This document shows positions 7,815-15,183 of a stretch of DNA of 17,726 nucleotides, one piece after another (the stretch's first letter is position 1; every line of letters starts with the position of its first letter). The notes beneath the pieces are model-generated. The model was not told the origin of the DNA and searched no databases. It saw nothing but the letters and a program-made list of their open reading frames with translations. The position numbers and the translations under genes were made by a program. This DNA is from Bacteroides sp. CAG:770 (lineage in GTDB: Bacteria; Bacteroidota; Bacteroidia; Bacteroidales; UBA932). The stretch covers positions 1 to 17,726 of the forward strand of contig FR890649.1 of the NCBI GenBank assembly GCA_000435075.1, written 5' to 3'.

Positions 7815-9206
7815 TTATTTACCGGATTCGCCCTCTCGCGCAATCTTGTTCCAGCCTTCGCGAGAAAAATCGCAATTCTTGAAAAGAGGGTCAATGATAA
7901 TGTAAGTCGTCTTTATCTTTCCATTGATGAACTGGTCAATGGCAGCCTCCTGCTTCTTGCTGCGGGCGTCCTCGAGAAGTTCACTGTAATCATTGTCGAA
8001 AGATGCGGTATGCGCAGGAATAATCTTGTCAACCTTGATTATCTTATAGACGGTATTTCCGTTACGTCCCTCATTGTCAGTAGATTGCACAGGCTCGGAA
8101 ATCTCACCCTCCTTCAAATCCTTGATGGCGGCATAATCCTCAGGCTTGAGCTGGTCTATTTCGAAATAAGACGAACCGGTGTAAGGGTCTGCCATCTGTC
8201 CTCCGTTAGTCTTGGTCTGGGCATCCTGGGAATAGAAACGCGCGGCCATCTGGAAGGTCACGGCATTGTTCTGGATTTCAGTCTTCAAAGAATCCAATGT
8301 CTTGAATGCCTTCTGTCTGTCCTCGTCAGTGTAAGAAGGCTTGATGAGAATATGGCGCGCATTGAACATATCGCCCTTCTTCTCGAGAACTTCAATGATA
8401 TGGAATCCGTCCGGAGTCTCCACAATCTGCGAAATGACGCCCGGTTTCAATGACATTGCCGCATCTGAGAACGCCGGCCAGAAAATGGACTTGGAAGCAA
8501 GACCAAGTTCTCCACCCTTTCTCGCGCTGCCCGGATCCTCCGAATAGATACGTGCCAATGTCGAGAATTTCTCTCCGTTCATGATACGCTCACGGATGCC
8601 GAGAAGTTTCTCCTTCACGGCAAGATTCGCAGCCTCCCTGTCAGGATAGATGCAAATCTGGCTGAGCTGGTACTTGATAGGAACCATCGGAAGGTCAGCA
8701 GGGTCAGTCTCGGCAAGATATTCCTTCACATCATGCGGAGTGAGTTCCGGAACCTGAGAAGAAATCTGCTGCTGCATCTGCTGGGTAAGCGACATGTCCT
8801 CCATCTGCTGTTTCCACTCCTGACGGAGTTTATAGAGAGGCTTGCCGTAGGTCTTCTCGACATTATCATCACCTCCAAGCTGGGTACGCATGGCATCAAT
8901 ACGCTGAGACAGTGTACTTGCGACCATTTCCTGGTTCACTGACAATGAATCGACTCTGGCCTGCATGAGGAACAGCTTGTTCTCAAGCATTTTCTCCAGC
9001 TGTTCACAACGCATATTCTTATCCGAATACATTCCCTGCATCCGCATATAGAGAATCTCCTGTTCCAATTCAGACAATGAAATCATCTCATTTCCGACGA
9101 CTGCTATTGTCTTGTCAATGAGGCCATTGCCATATTTCTGTGCAAAACCTGAAATCGGCAGCATCAGTGTGGCAGCAACTGCCGCCAGCTTAAATATATT
9201 TTTCAT
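7815..9206 (-). CDS. surA: SurA-like periplasmic chaperone / peptidyl-prolyl isomerase
   Basis: Protein of 463 residues that helps outer-membrane proteins fold in the periplasm. A signal peptide ends at FAQ (about residue 22). The SurA N-terminal chaperone domain spans about 24-170, with the diagnostic start IDKTIAVVGNEMISLSELEQ. Two parvulin domains follow, at about 174-276 and 282-395. The first keeps YSEDPGSARKGGELG and the closing TPDGFHIIEVLEKKGD, but its opening segment reads LSQICIYP where active parvulins have a His. The second has ARHILIKP with that His at 285. This suggests only the second is catalytic, as in E. coli SurA, but here it is inferred from motifs. The gene sits 6 bp after a related lipoprotein gene and 2 bp before the OstA-like gene, which fits an outer-membrane assembly operon. 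Confidence 0.92.
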   Translation of the reverse strand: MKNIFKLAAVAATLMLPISGFAQKYGNGLIDKTIAVVGNEMISLSELEQEILYMRMQGMYSDKNMRCEQLEKMLENKLFLMQARVDSLSVNQEMVASTLSQRIDAMRTQLGGDDNVEKTYGKPLYKLRQEWKQQMEDMSLTQQMQQQISSQVPELTPHDVKEYLAETDPADLPMVPIKYQLSQICIYPDREAANLAVKEKLLGIRERIMNGEKFSTLARIYSEDPGSARKGGELGLASKSIFWPAFSDAAMSLKPGVISQIVETPDGFHIIEVLEKKGDMFNARHILIKPSYTDEDRQKAFKTLDSLKTEIQNNAVTFQMAARFYSQDAQTKTNGGQMADPYTGSSYFEIDQLKPEDYAAIKDLKEGEISEPVQSTDNEGRNGNTVYKIIKVDKIIPAHTASFDNDYSELLEDARSKKQEAAIDQFINGKIKTTYIIIDPLFKNCDFSREGWNKIAREGESGK

Positions 9207-9212
9207 ACTCCC

Positions 9213-10085
9213 TTAATATACAACGAAATTTTCCTGACTGCGCGCATTTTCTAACAAGTCTCGTTCCAAACTGGAAAGAAGCGCCTGTTTTCTGGTACTC
9301 AGAATAATATCTTTAATCATTTCCCTATAGTACTCGACCGGGCCGGTAGTTCCCGCCTTCATCATACTGCTGATGTAGGCGATATTGACATTGCCGTTCC
9401 CGTCAGGAATTTCCACCACACCGTCTTTCATTGACGACAGCACCGTGCCGTAATCCACCCCGAACTCTCGGGAAAGCTTGACAAGGTCAATCCATTTTCC
9501 GCCGAAAGAGGTGTATCTCAATGCTGAAGACACGGCCATGCTGTCGGCCTCAATCCTGTCCTCCGGCTTGGATGATGTCATTTTCTTCATGATGATTCCG
9601 AGATTCGGGGAATCAGAAGAGATATACAGAAACTGGGCCTTGGCTATCGGCAGCTGCAACTTGAAGTTCTCGATATGGGATTCATAGTAATTCTCTATCT
9701 GTGACTCAGTTACAGCAGTATCCAGACGCTGGTTGATGAATTTCTGCTCATAACGGAATTTGAGCAGAGACTGCCTGTAAGCCTCCAGTTCCTTATCGAC
9801 ATTCTTCTCGCTCTTGGAAAGTTCCTTGTCGGCGAGATCATTGAACATCATGTCTGTAGCCCAGGAATTGATGTACTGCAGAGCGAGTTTCACACTGTCC
9901 TCCGGAGATGCGGAGTCAGGAATGTACGCGTTCAGCTCGGTATCATACAATTTGTGACTACCGACTTTTGCCACGACTTTGCCGTCATGGACAAACGACG
10001 TAATCGTCTTGCACGAAAAAATTGTCGGCAAGACGATTACGATAAGGCATAATGCCAGAATATGTTTAGTTTTTCTTGAACTCAA
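9213..10085 (-). CDS. SurA-like chaperone lipoprotein without a recognisable parvulin active site
   Basis: Protein of 290 residues with a lipoprotein signal (hydrophobic 9-22, IFS-Cys at residue 25). It should be anchored in the envelope. Residues about 35-140 resemble the SurA N-terminal domain: VVAKVGSHKLYDTELNAYIP, then a helical region with YINSWATDMMFNDLADKEL and YRQSLLKFRYEQKFI. The following VTESQIENYYESHIENF matches the helix that leads into a parvulin domain in SurA/PrsA proteins. The region after it lacks the His and GG signatures of parvulins, so isomerase activity is doubtful. It lies 4 bp after guaB and 6 bp before surA. It is best read as an accessory chaperone working with SurA in outer-membrane protein handling. 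Confidence 0.82.
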   Translation of the reverse strand: MSSRKTKHILALCLIVIVLPTIFSCKTITSFVHDGKVVAKVGSHKLYDTELNAYIPDSASPEDSVKLALQYINSWATDMMFNDLADKELSKSEKNVDKELEAYRQSLLKFRYEQKFINQRLDTAVTESQIENYYESHIENFKLQLPIAKAQFLYISSDSPNLGIIMKKMTSSKPEDRIEADSMAVSSALRYTSFGGKWIDLVKLSREFGVDYGTVLSSMKDGVVEIPDGNGNVNIAYISSMMKAGTTGPVEYYREMIKDIILSTRKQALLSSLERDLLENARSQENFVVY

Positions 10086-10089
10086 CTTA

Positions 10090-11562
10090 TTATCTGGAAT
10101 AGTTTGGTGATTCCTTGGTGATAGTCACATCGTGCGGATGGCTCTCAAGGAATCCGGCATTGGTAATTCTCACGAACTGGGCAGCGCGAAGCGACTCGAT
10201 GTCCTTTGCTCCCACATAGCCCATACCTGCACGGAGACCGCCGACCAACTGATATACGACCTCGCTGACAGTTCCCTTGAAAGGTACCTGAGCGACAATT
10301 CCTTCCGGAACAAGCTTCTTGATATCCTCTTCCATATCCTGGAAATACCTGTCTTTAGAGCCATGCTCCATTGCCTCAAGCGAACCCATTCCACGATAAG
10401 ACTTGAATTTTCTTCCGTTAAGAATGATGGTTTCACCAGGTGACTCCTCTGTTCCGGCAAAGAGCGAACCTGCCATGACAGTACTTGCACCGGCAGCAAG
10501 AGCCTTGGTAATGTCACCTGAGTAACGGATACCGCCGTCAGCAATTACAGGAACTCCTGTTCCCTCAAGAGCCTTGGATGCAAGCATTACAGCTGTCAAC
10601 TGAGGCATACCGACACCGGCAATGATTCGTGTAGTACAGATGGAACCAGGGCCGATACCGACCTTGACTGCACTTACACCAGCATCTGCAAGAGCCTTGG
10701 CACCCTCACCAGTAGCGACGTTACCCGCAACAATCTGGATATCCCTGTTCTTGAATGCCGCGCAAGCCTTCGCAATGACGTCGAGGACGCCCACTGAATG
10801 ACCATGAGCAGTGTCAATGACAACAGCATCAGCTCCTGCGCTTACCAGCATTTCGATTCTGTCAAGTGTATCGGATTTCACACCTACTGCAGCTGCAACG
10901 AGAAGTCTTCCCTTAGAGTCCTTAGATGCGATAGGATTGTCCTTGATCTTCATGAGGTCCTTATATGTAATAAGGCCGACGAGTTTGAAGTCATCATCCA
11001 CTACAGGAAGTTTCTCTACCTTGCTCTGTCTGAGGATTCCAGTAGCGTCCTGCAGACTGATTCCCTTCTTGGCCGTAACCAGATTTTCCTTGGTCATCAC
11101 CTCGAACACAGGCTTCTTCTTGTTGTCCTGAAAACGGAGGTCACGGTTAGTGACGATTCCTATGAGTTTTCCATTCAAATCGACAACCGGAATGCCACCG
11201 ATGTGATGTTTCGCCATAAGAGCCAGTGCATCGCCCACTGTAGCTTCAGGGCTGATGGTGACAGGATCATAAATCATCCCGTTCTCAGCTCTCTTTACGC
11301 GACGGACTTGTTCGCACTGCTGCTCAATTGTCATGTTTTTGTGGATGACACCGATACCACCTGCGCGAGCCATTGCGATTGCAAGGTCAGCCTCAGTGAC
11401 GGTATCCATAGCAGAAGACACGATAGGAGTACAGAGAGTAATATCTCTAGTGAACTTAGTGGAGACATCTACCGCTCTTGGTAGAACTTCAGAGCGTGCA
11501 GGTACAAGTAAAACATCATCGAAGGTAAGACCTTCAGGAATTTCTGAATTAACGAACTGCAT
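10090..11562 (-). CDS. guaB: IMP dehydrogenase
   Basis: Cytosolic enzyme that oxidises IMP to XMP with NAD+, the committed step of GMP synthesis. The length of 490 aa is normal for the family. The sequence opens with GLTFDDVLLVPARSEVLP. A CBS pair occupies about 95-205 (DALALMAKHHIGGIPVVD and ILRQSKVEKLPVVDDD). The catalytic loop GPGSICTTR places the nucleophile at Cys309. The phosphate site has ADGGIRYSGD (341-350) and MAGSLFAGTEE. The mobile flap carries the Arg405-Tyr406 pair in KDRYFQ and the PEGI segment at 419-422. It is the first gene of a four-gene unit with three envelope genes. A promoter box 21 bp before the ATG supports transcription starting here. No key residue appears lost. Confidence 0.98.
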   Translation of the reverse strand: MQFVNSEIPEGLTFDDVLLVPARSEVLPRAVDVSTKFTRDITLCTPIVSSAMDTVTEADLAIAMARAGGIGVIHKNMTIEQQCEQVRRVKRAENGMIYDPVTISPEATVGDALALMAKHHIGGIPVVDLNGKLIGIVTNRDLRFQDNKKKPVFEVMTKENLVTAKKGISLQDATGILRQSKVEKLPVVDDDFKLVGLITYKDLMKIKDNPIASKDSKGRLLVAAAVGVKSDTLDRIEMLVSAGADAVVIDTAHGHSVGVLDVIAKACAAFKNRDIQIVAGNVATGEGAKALADAGVSAVKVGIGPGSICTTRIIAGVGMPQLTAVMLASKALEGTGVPVIADGGIRYSGDITKALAAGASTVMAGSLFAGTEESPGETIILNGRKFKSYRGMGSLEAMEHGSKDRYFQDMEEDIKKLVPEGIVAQVPFKGTVSEVVYQLVGGLRAGMGYVGAKDIESLRAAQFVRITNAGFLESHPHDVTITKESPNYSR

Positions 11563-11583
11563 TGTGAACTATGTATATTTTGG

Positions 11584-11616
11584 CAAATATAAGAATATTT
11601 CGGGATAGAAGTGAAA
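11584..11616 (-). promoter_or_regulatory. Promoter of the guaB envelope operon
   Basis: Read on the - strand, TATATTTG (11584-11591) matches the -7 consensus TAnnTTTG exactly. A TTTC at 11613-11616, 21 bp upstream, is one mismatch from the TTTG -33 box. The -7 box ends 21 bp before the guaB start. Confidence 0.55.
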
Positions 11617-11643
11617 TATTTTTCAATTTCGCACCAATTCTGC

Positions 11644-12654
11644 TTAGAAATCGTTAGAAACCGCAAGCCGTCCCTGCCAGGTATCCCTCTCCGCCAGTCG
11701 GTCATCCAGCATATGCAGTATCTGGAAATTCCGGACAAGACCCCACTGAGTTTCATTGACAAATCTCGGCGGAACCTCTCCTGCTACCCTTTCTATATAT
11801 AGATCCGGGCGCAGACGTTCCAATATATCTATCACGAAGTCCAGATATTCCGGCAGTTCCATACGAAGGAAATCCTGCGGCACTGCAGCATATTCCTTTT
11901 CTATGCGGGTCCCTTTAACTATCTGCAGTTGATGGAATTTGACGGAATGAAGCGGCAGAGATGAAATAAATGAACACTGGTCAGTCAGCATTGACCTTGT
12001 CTCCCCCGGGAGGCCGAGGATAAAATGAGCTCCCGGCTCCAGCCCTCTTTCCGCCGTCAGACGGACAGCGCGCTCCGCAGTCGCGACATCATGTCCTCTC
12101 CCGACTCGCTCCAATGTCTTGTCATAGCACGATTCAATGCCATATTCCACCTTCACGAGAGGCGCCCCGAAGCCATCGCGATGCCAACCGCCAATGACGC
12201 GCCCGTCGCGCAGATCGGCCAGAAAATCCAGTTTTTCTTCATCAATGCAATCAGGTCTGGTCCCTATGACGATCCCGACAATCTGGGGATGCGCCAATGC
12301 TTCCAGATACAGTTCCCTAAGCCTTGCAAGCGGGGCGTAAGTATTTGAATATGACTGGAAATAGGCCAAATAATGTTTCGTGTTGCGGTACCGCACACGA
12401 TGAAACTCGATACCCTCGTCTATTTGCATTGACAATGACTTTCCGACGGTGCTGTACGATGGATGGAAGGCGGCATTGTCGCAAAATGAGCAGCCTCCGT
12501 AGCCGACAGTTCCGTCCCGGTTCGGGCATGTGAATCCGGCGTCTATCACGAGTTTCTGGAGTCTTTCGCCGTACAGGCGTTTGTAATAGCCGACAAATGT
12601 ATTATATCTTTTTCCGTCCGGGAAACCGGACAATGCGGAAGTGTTTTCGTTCAT
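11644..12654 (-). CDS. YhcC-like radical SAM protein (TIGR01212 family)
   Basis: Member of the YhcC/TIGR01212 radical SAM family, whose substrate is not settled. Start choice: the frame is open up to an ATG at 12744, but a good promoter lies at 12714-12745, so that start is unlikely. I use ATG 12654 (336 aa), with 12678 as an alternative. From 12654, the 4Fe-4S cysteines are C43, C55 and C58 in GFTCPNRDGTVGYGGCSFC, the family's characteristic wide spacing. Downstream family segments are YFQSYSNTYAP, GIVIGTRPDCI, VKVEYGIES, GAHFILGLPGE and VKFHQLQIVKGT. It is transcribed towards guaB, 81 bp away, but guaB has its own promoter box. The family call is firm. Confidence 0.93.
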   Translation of the reverse strand: MNENTSALSGFPDGKRYNTFVGYYKRLYGERLQKLVIDAGFTCPNRDGTVGYGGCSFCDNAAFHPSYSTVGKSLSMQIDEGIEFHRVRYRNTKHYLAYFQSYSNTYAPLARLRELYLEALAHPQIVGIVIGTRPDCIDEEKLDFLADLRDGRVIGGWHRDGFGAPLVKVEYGIESCYDKTLERVGRGHDVATAERAVRLTAERGLEPGAHFILGLPGETRSMLTDQCSFISSLPLHSVKFHQLQIVKGTRIEKEYAAVPQDFLRMELPEYLDFVIDILERLRPDLYIERVAGEVPPRFVNETQWGLVRNFQILHMLDDRLAERDTWQGRLAVSNDF

Positions 12655-12713
12655 AAGACAATCCACTTGGAATTTCATGTTTCCGGACCCGAAATAGTGG
12701 GGTCTGCGAGGTA

Positions 12714-12745
12714 CAAATCTATCAAAAAGTATGTATCTTAGCAAA
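12714..12745 (-). promoter_or_regulatory. Promoter of the YhcC-like gene (TTTG-N20-TAGATTTG)
   Basis: On the - strand TTTG (12742-12745) and TAGATTTG (12714-12721) are separated by exactly 20 bp, a full match to the Bacteroidota sigma-ABfr consensus. The start site would fall near 12707, upstream of the ATGs at 12678 and 12654 but not of the one at 12744. This decides the gene's start. A weaker box TATCTTAG (12734-12741) faces the other way, towards the NlpC/P60 gene. Confidence 0.7.
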
Positions 12746-12762
12746 GATAATCATAAATCACC

Positions 12763-13764
12763 ATGAAACAGCTTTTTCTAACGGTTCTGGCAGCATTGGC
12801 ATTGGCCGGAAGTGCGGCCGGACAACAGAAATACGGAATCGTGAAGTATTCCGCAAATTACATGAGAACGGCCCCGGATTACGAATCAGGACTTGAGACT
12901 CAAGCGCTTATGGGAACTCCGGCAGAAATTCTGGACAGCACAGGCTACTGGCTGAAAATCAAGACGCCTGCGCCTTACATCGCCTGGGCTACTGACATGG
13001 GAATCATCCGGACCGACAGCCTCGGGCTCCAGAATTACATTGCGGCTCCAAAATATATATGTACGACCCTGTGGTCAGAGGTGCTTTCGGCACCAAAGGA
13101 GGGAAGCGCGCGAATCTGCGATCTTGTCGCCGGCGACCTGATGAGGATTAAGGTCAATGCAAGCGGAAAGCCTGAGAAGACGAAGTTTTTTCTCCACGTC
13201 ATCCTGCCGGACAGAAAAGAGGGCTATGTAAGAAACTATGATGTGACCGAGTTCAGGTCATGGGCGGAGAGCAGAAAGGCGGTTCCTTCCAACCTTGTTG
13301 CCATGGCCAAAAGATTCATCGGGACACCATATCTCTGGGGAGGTTTCTCAGCTAAAGGTTTGGACTGCAGCGGTTTGACCAGAACGGCCTTTTTCATGAA
13401 CGGTGTCCTTCTGCACAGGAATGCGTCTCAGCAGGTCAAGGAAGGCATCGAGGTTTCTCTTGACGGTTTCGTTCCAGGGAAAAGCGAGGGCTATCTGAAG
13501 CCTGGAGACCTTCTGTTCTTCGGCAGGAAGGCAACGGCCGAGTCCAAGGAGAAGGTCACACATGTGGCCATGTATATCGGCAACGGCTGCATTATACATT
13601 CATCGCATGAGGTCCGCATCAATTCCCTTGATTCGGCAGCCCCGAATTACTATAGCGGCGCGTCCAGACTCTTGAGAGCCAGACGAATGTGTGACTCGAA
13701 CGGCAAGCCTTACACCTCGACCAAAATCATTGACAGTCCGTACTATTTTCCTCAGGACAAATAA
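12763..13764 (+). CDS. SH3-domain NlpC/P60 cell-wall endopeptidase
   Basis: Secreted peptidoglycan hydrolase of 333 residues. A signal peptide ends near AAG-QQ (residue 20). Two bacterial SH3-like domains lie at about 24-90 and 96-162. The C-terminal NlpC/P60 domain (about 175-310) opens with AKRFIGTPYLWGGFSAKGLDCSG, giving the catalytic Cys at 202. The His is at 267 in THVAMYIG and the third polar residue is His279 in IIHSSH. This order resembles the gamma-D-glutamyl-L-diamino acid endopeptidases (YkfC / dipeptidyl-peptidase VI type) used to cut muropeptides for recycling. Exact cleavage specificity is inferred from the family. The gene is divergent from the YhcC-like gene, with a 108-bp shared promoter region. 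All catalytic residues are present. Confidence 0.93.
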   Translation: MKQLFLTVLAALALAGSAAGQQKYGIVKYSANYMRTAPDYESGLETQALMGTPAEILDSTGYWLKIKTPAPYIAWATDMGIIRTDSLGLQNYIAAPKYICTTLWSEVLSAPKEGSARICDLVAGDLMRIKVNASGKPEKTKFFLHVILPDRKEGYVRNYDVTEFRSWAESRKAVPSNLVAMAKRFIGTPYLWGGFSAKGLDCSGLTRTAFFMNGVLLHRNASQQVKEGIEVSLDGFVPGKSEGYLKPGDLLFFGRKATAESKEKVTHVAMYIGNGCIIHSSHEVRINSLDSAAPNYYSGASRLLRARRMCDSNGKPYTSTKIIDSPYYFPQDK

Positions 13765-13781
13765 AATTCAATAATTTTGAC

Positions 13782-13845
13782 TAACTTTGCCTAGTTGAGA
13801 CCGTTTCGTCGGAACAACTGGTTTTCCTCGCGTTTCGGAACGGTC
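13782..13845 (+). promoter_or_regulatory. -7 box followed by a structured 5' leader
   Basis: TAACTTTG (13782-13789) matches the -7 consensus, with no convincing TTTG box upstream. From just after the expected start site, GACCGTTTCG (13799-13808) pairs with CGGAACGGTC (13836-13845): 10 bp with one G-U. Inside lies a smaller hairpin, GGAA (13811-13814) with TTCC (13824-13827). There is no T-run after it, so it is not a good terminator for the NlpC/P60 gene. It is more likely a leader of the 95-aa gene. Confidence 0.45.
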
Positions 13846-13874
13846 GATTTGACAACACTTAATTTAAAGATATT

Positions 13875-14162
13875 ATGAATTTAAGAGATTTCAAGAAAGA
13901 CGTTGAGTACATCGTCGGTGATTTCGTAGATGATTGCTCTCTCTTCATCGCCCTCAACCCTCACAAGAGTTCCGAGAAACTCGCAGAAGTGATCAGCGAG
14001 GCTGTCGATCTTTATAATGAGTTGAAAGACAAGGCCAATGCCAAGGTTGAGCCTAAGCAGAGAAAGGCGTGGTTTGCAGCACTCCGCAAGGATATGTTCG
14101 AGAAGACTGATGCTCTCTACGAGAAGCTCAGTGCTATCGTCACCACTAAAGACGCTGAATAA
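13875..14162 (+). CDS. Small conserved helical cytoplasmic protein, function unknown
   Basis: Protein of 95 residues, all-helical in appearance and highly charged, without signal peptide, membrane segment or Cys pair suggesting metal binding. It starts MNLRDFKKDVEYIVGDFVDD and has a repeated amphipathic pattern through LAEVISEAVDLYNELKDKAN and MFEKTDALYEKLSAI. The pattern looks like the short conserved Bacteroidales proteins of unknown function, but I cannot name a domain. Good codon use, a promoter box at 13782-13789, a structured leader and a strong terminator at 14195-14244 mark it as a well-expressed single-gene unit. Confidence 0.82.
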   Translation: MNLRDFKKDVEYIVGDFVDDCSLFIALNPHKSSEKLAEVISEAVDLYNELKDKANAKVEPKQRKAWFAALRKDMFEKTDALYEKLSAIVTTKDAE

Positions 14163-14194
14163 CCGAGTGGCGGCACCCTGTGCTGACACATAGA

Positions 14195-14244
14195 AAATCA
14201 CCCATTTCCGACATTCGTTTCATGATGTTGGAAATGGGTGATTT
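14195..14244. terminator. 20-bp stem-loop terminator
   Basis: AAATCACCCATTTCC (14195-14209) pairs perfectly with 14230-14244. The stem continues through GACAT (14210-14214) with ATGTT (14225-14229), one G-U, giving a stem of about 20 bp with a 10-nt loop. It lies 32 bp after the 95-aa gene. The A-rich / T-rich ends of the stem allow use on both strands, and the next gene converges from the right. Confidence 0.75.
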
Positions 14245-14322
14245 CGTATCGGGATACCGGTATTTTCGGAGGATGAGTAGTTGGACAACAAAGCATTAAT
14301 AACCATTCCCATGATTATTTTA

Positions 14323-14715
14323 TTATAATCCATATACATTTCTAAAAATCCACCAAAGAATAACCAGTAAGAAAACAGTTATGATTACAACAGGATGACT
14401 CAATGTGCTATAAATCTTAGGTCTGTATTGTCTAATCATTGAAGAAACAGCCAATAAAAACACATAAGGTATAGTCAAGACCAAAAAGGCATTATAATGA
14501 AACGCACCTCGTAAATCACCATTCAACAAACAGTGGACAACACGTTGCGACCCACAACCAGGACAACGATAACCAGTCAACTGCAGGAATATGCATTTTG
14601 GAAACGCCCCACTCGATCCTGGATCAAAGGTGGAATATAACCATATAAAAAGCCCTGTCAGCAGAACTATAGCTACGAACAGGACTGTTTTTTTACCACA
14701 GCACAACCCTGACAA
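14323..14715 (-). CDS. DUF2752 small membrane protein
   Basis: Protein of 130 residues matching the DUF2752 signature: FPKCIFLQLTGYRCPGCGSQR at about 38-58, followed by LLNGDLRGAFHYN. Membrane segments are visible at about 11-28, 76-94 and 107-124. The invariant CPGCG pair (C51, C54) suggests metal or redox chemistry, but the family has no established function that I know of. Its start overlaps the end of the CD225-like gene by 23 bp, so the two are translated from one message. DUF2752 genes next to TM2/CD225 zinc-ribbon genes are a familiar Bacteroidota arrangement. Last gene of this - strand cluster. Confidence 0.88.
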   Translation of the reverse strand: MSGLCCGKKTVLFVAIVLLTGLFIWLYSTFDPGSSGAFPKCIFLQLTGYRCPGCGSQRVVHCLLNGDLRGAFHYNAFLVLTIPYVFLLAVSSMIRQYRPKIYSTLSHPVVIITVFLLVILWWIFRNVYGL

Positions 14716-15070
14716 TTACAACTATCATATACAAAAGATACCAAACGAGACCACATATCAAAGCAATCATACTCCACTTTTTTGCATCCCTACTTGCTTG
14801 TACGGCCCCCTCATAGTCACCGCTTTGATACTTAGACGAAACTTGTGCCGACTTTACAATTCCCACAATGCCAAAAGGCAAACAGCAGAACAGCGTTGTA
14901 AGAATAGAATAAACCAAGTAATTATCGGGACAAGTCTTGCAAGCATTATTTGATGCTGAACTTGATGGAGATGTCGACGTAGATTGAGAATCGTTCAATC
15001 TGTATCCGCAATTAGGGCAAAAGGCAGTTCCATCAGTAATCTGCGTACCGCATTTAGGACAAAAACTCAT
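14693..15070 (-). CDS. Zinc-ribbon CD225/dispanin-like membrane protein
   Basis: Protein of 125 residues. The N-terminal zinc ribbon has CPKC (C4, C7) and CPNC (C18, C21). A Ser/Thr-rich linker spans about 28-43. Two hydrophobic segments at about 51-73 and 100-124 follow. Between them, PFGIVGIVKSAQVSSKYQSGDYEGAVQASRDAKKWS matches the CD225/dispanin pattern, with a conserved intracellular loop and the Ala/Ser-rich start of the second segment. The bacterial members have no firm function. It starts 13 bp after the 29-aa peptide gene and overlaps the DUF2752 start. Confidence 0.85.
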   Translation of the reverse strand: MSFCPKCGTQITDGTAFCPNCGYRLNDSQSTSTSPSSSASNNACKTCPDNYLVYSILTTLFCCLPFGIVGIVKSAQVSSKYQSGDYEGAVQASRDAKKWSMIALICGLVWYLLYMIVVIVRVVLW

Positions 15071-15083
15071 ACTCTTATTATTT

Positions 15084-15173
15084 TTATGAAAGACTAACGC
15101 TTACTAAAATAATGACAGGGATCAATAAAATCAATATTTCCCATGGACCTATAATTCCAAGTATCAATTTCAT
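15084..15173 (-). CDS. Uncalled 29-residue membrane peptide
   Basis: A 30-codon reading frame on the - strand, ATG at 15171-15173 and TAA at 15084-15086. It starts MKLILGIIGPWEIL and ends VSVSLS. Nearly every residue after the first few is Ile, Leu or Val, giving one membrane span with a central GPWE. It fits exactly in the gap of its operon: 10 bp after the TM2 gene's stop and 13 bp before the CD225-like start, in the same direction. The G-P-W-E-I-L-I-L pattern faintly recalls the N-terminus of TatA-type proteins, but the amphipathic helix that should follow is missing. Real coding is inferred from position and composition; the function is unknown. Confidence 0.6.
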   Translation of the reverse strand: MKLILGIIGPWEILILLIPVIILVSVSLS

Positions 15174-15183
15174 ATAATCACTT

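Noticed and set aside
10798..11484. 228-codon frame on the + strand opposite guaB
   Set aside because: It is the antisense of a well-conserved enzyme gene; no signal peptide, domain or start signal supports it.
12655..12744. Longer N-terminus of the YhcC-like protein (ATG at 12744)
   Set aside because: A consensus promoter for the gene lies over this start, and the extra residues do not resemble the family's N-terminus.
13799..13845. Terminator for the NlpC/P60 gene
   Set aside because: No T-run follows the stem, and a -7 box immediately upstream makes a leader structure more likely.
15084..15173. 29-aa peptide as a true TatA
   Set aside because: Only the membrane span is there; the glycine hinge and amphipathic helix of TatA are absent.
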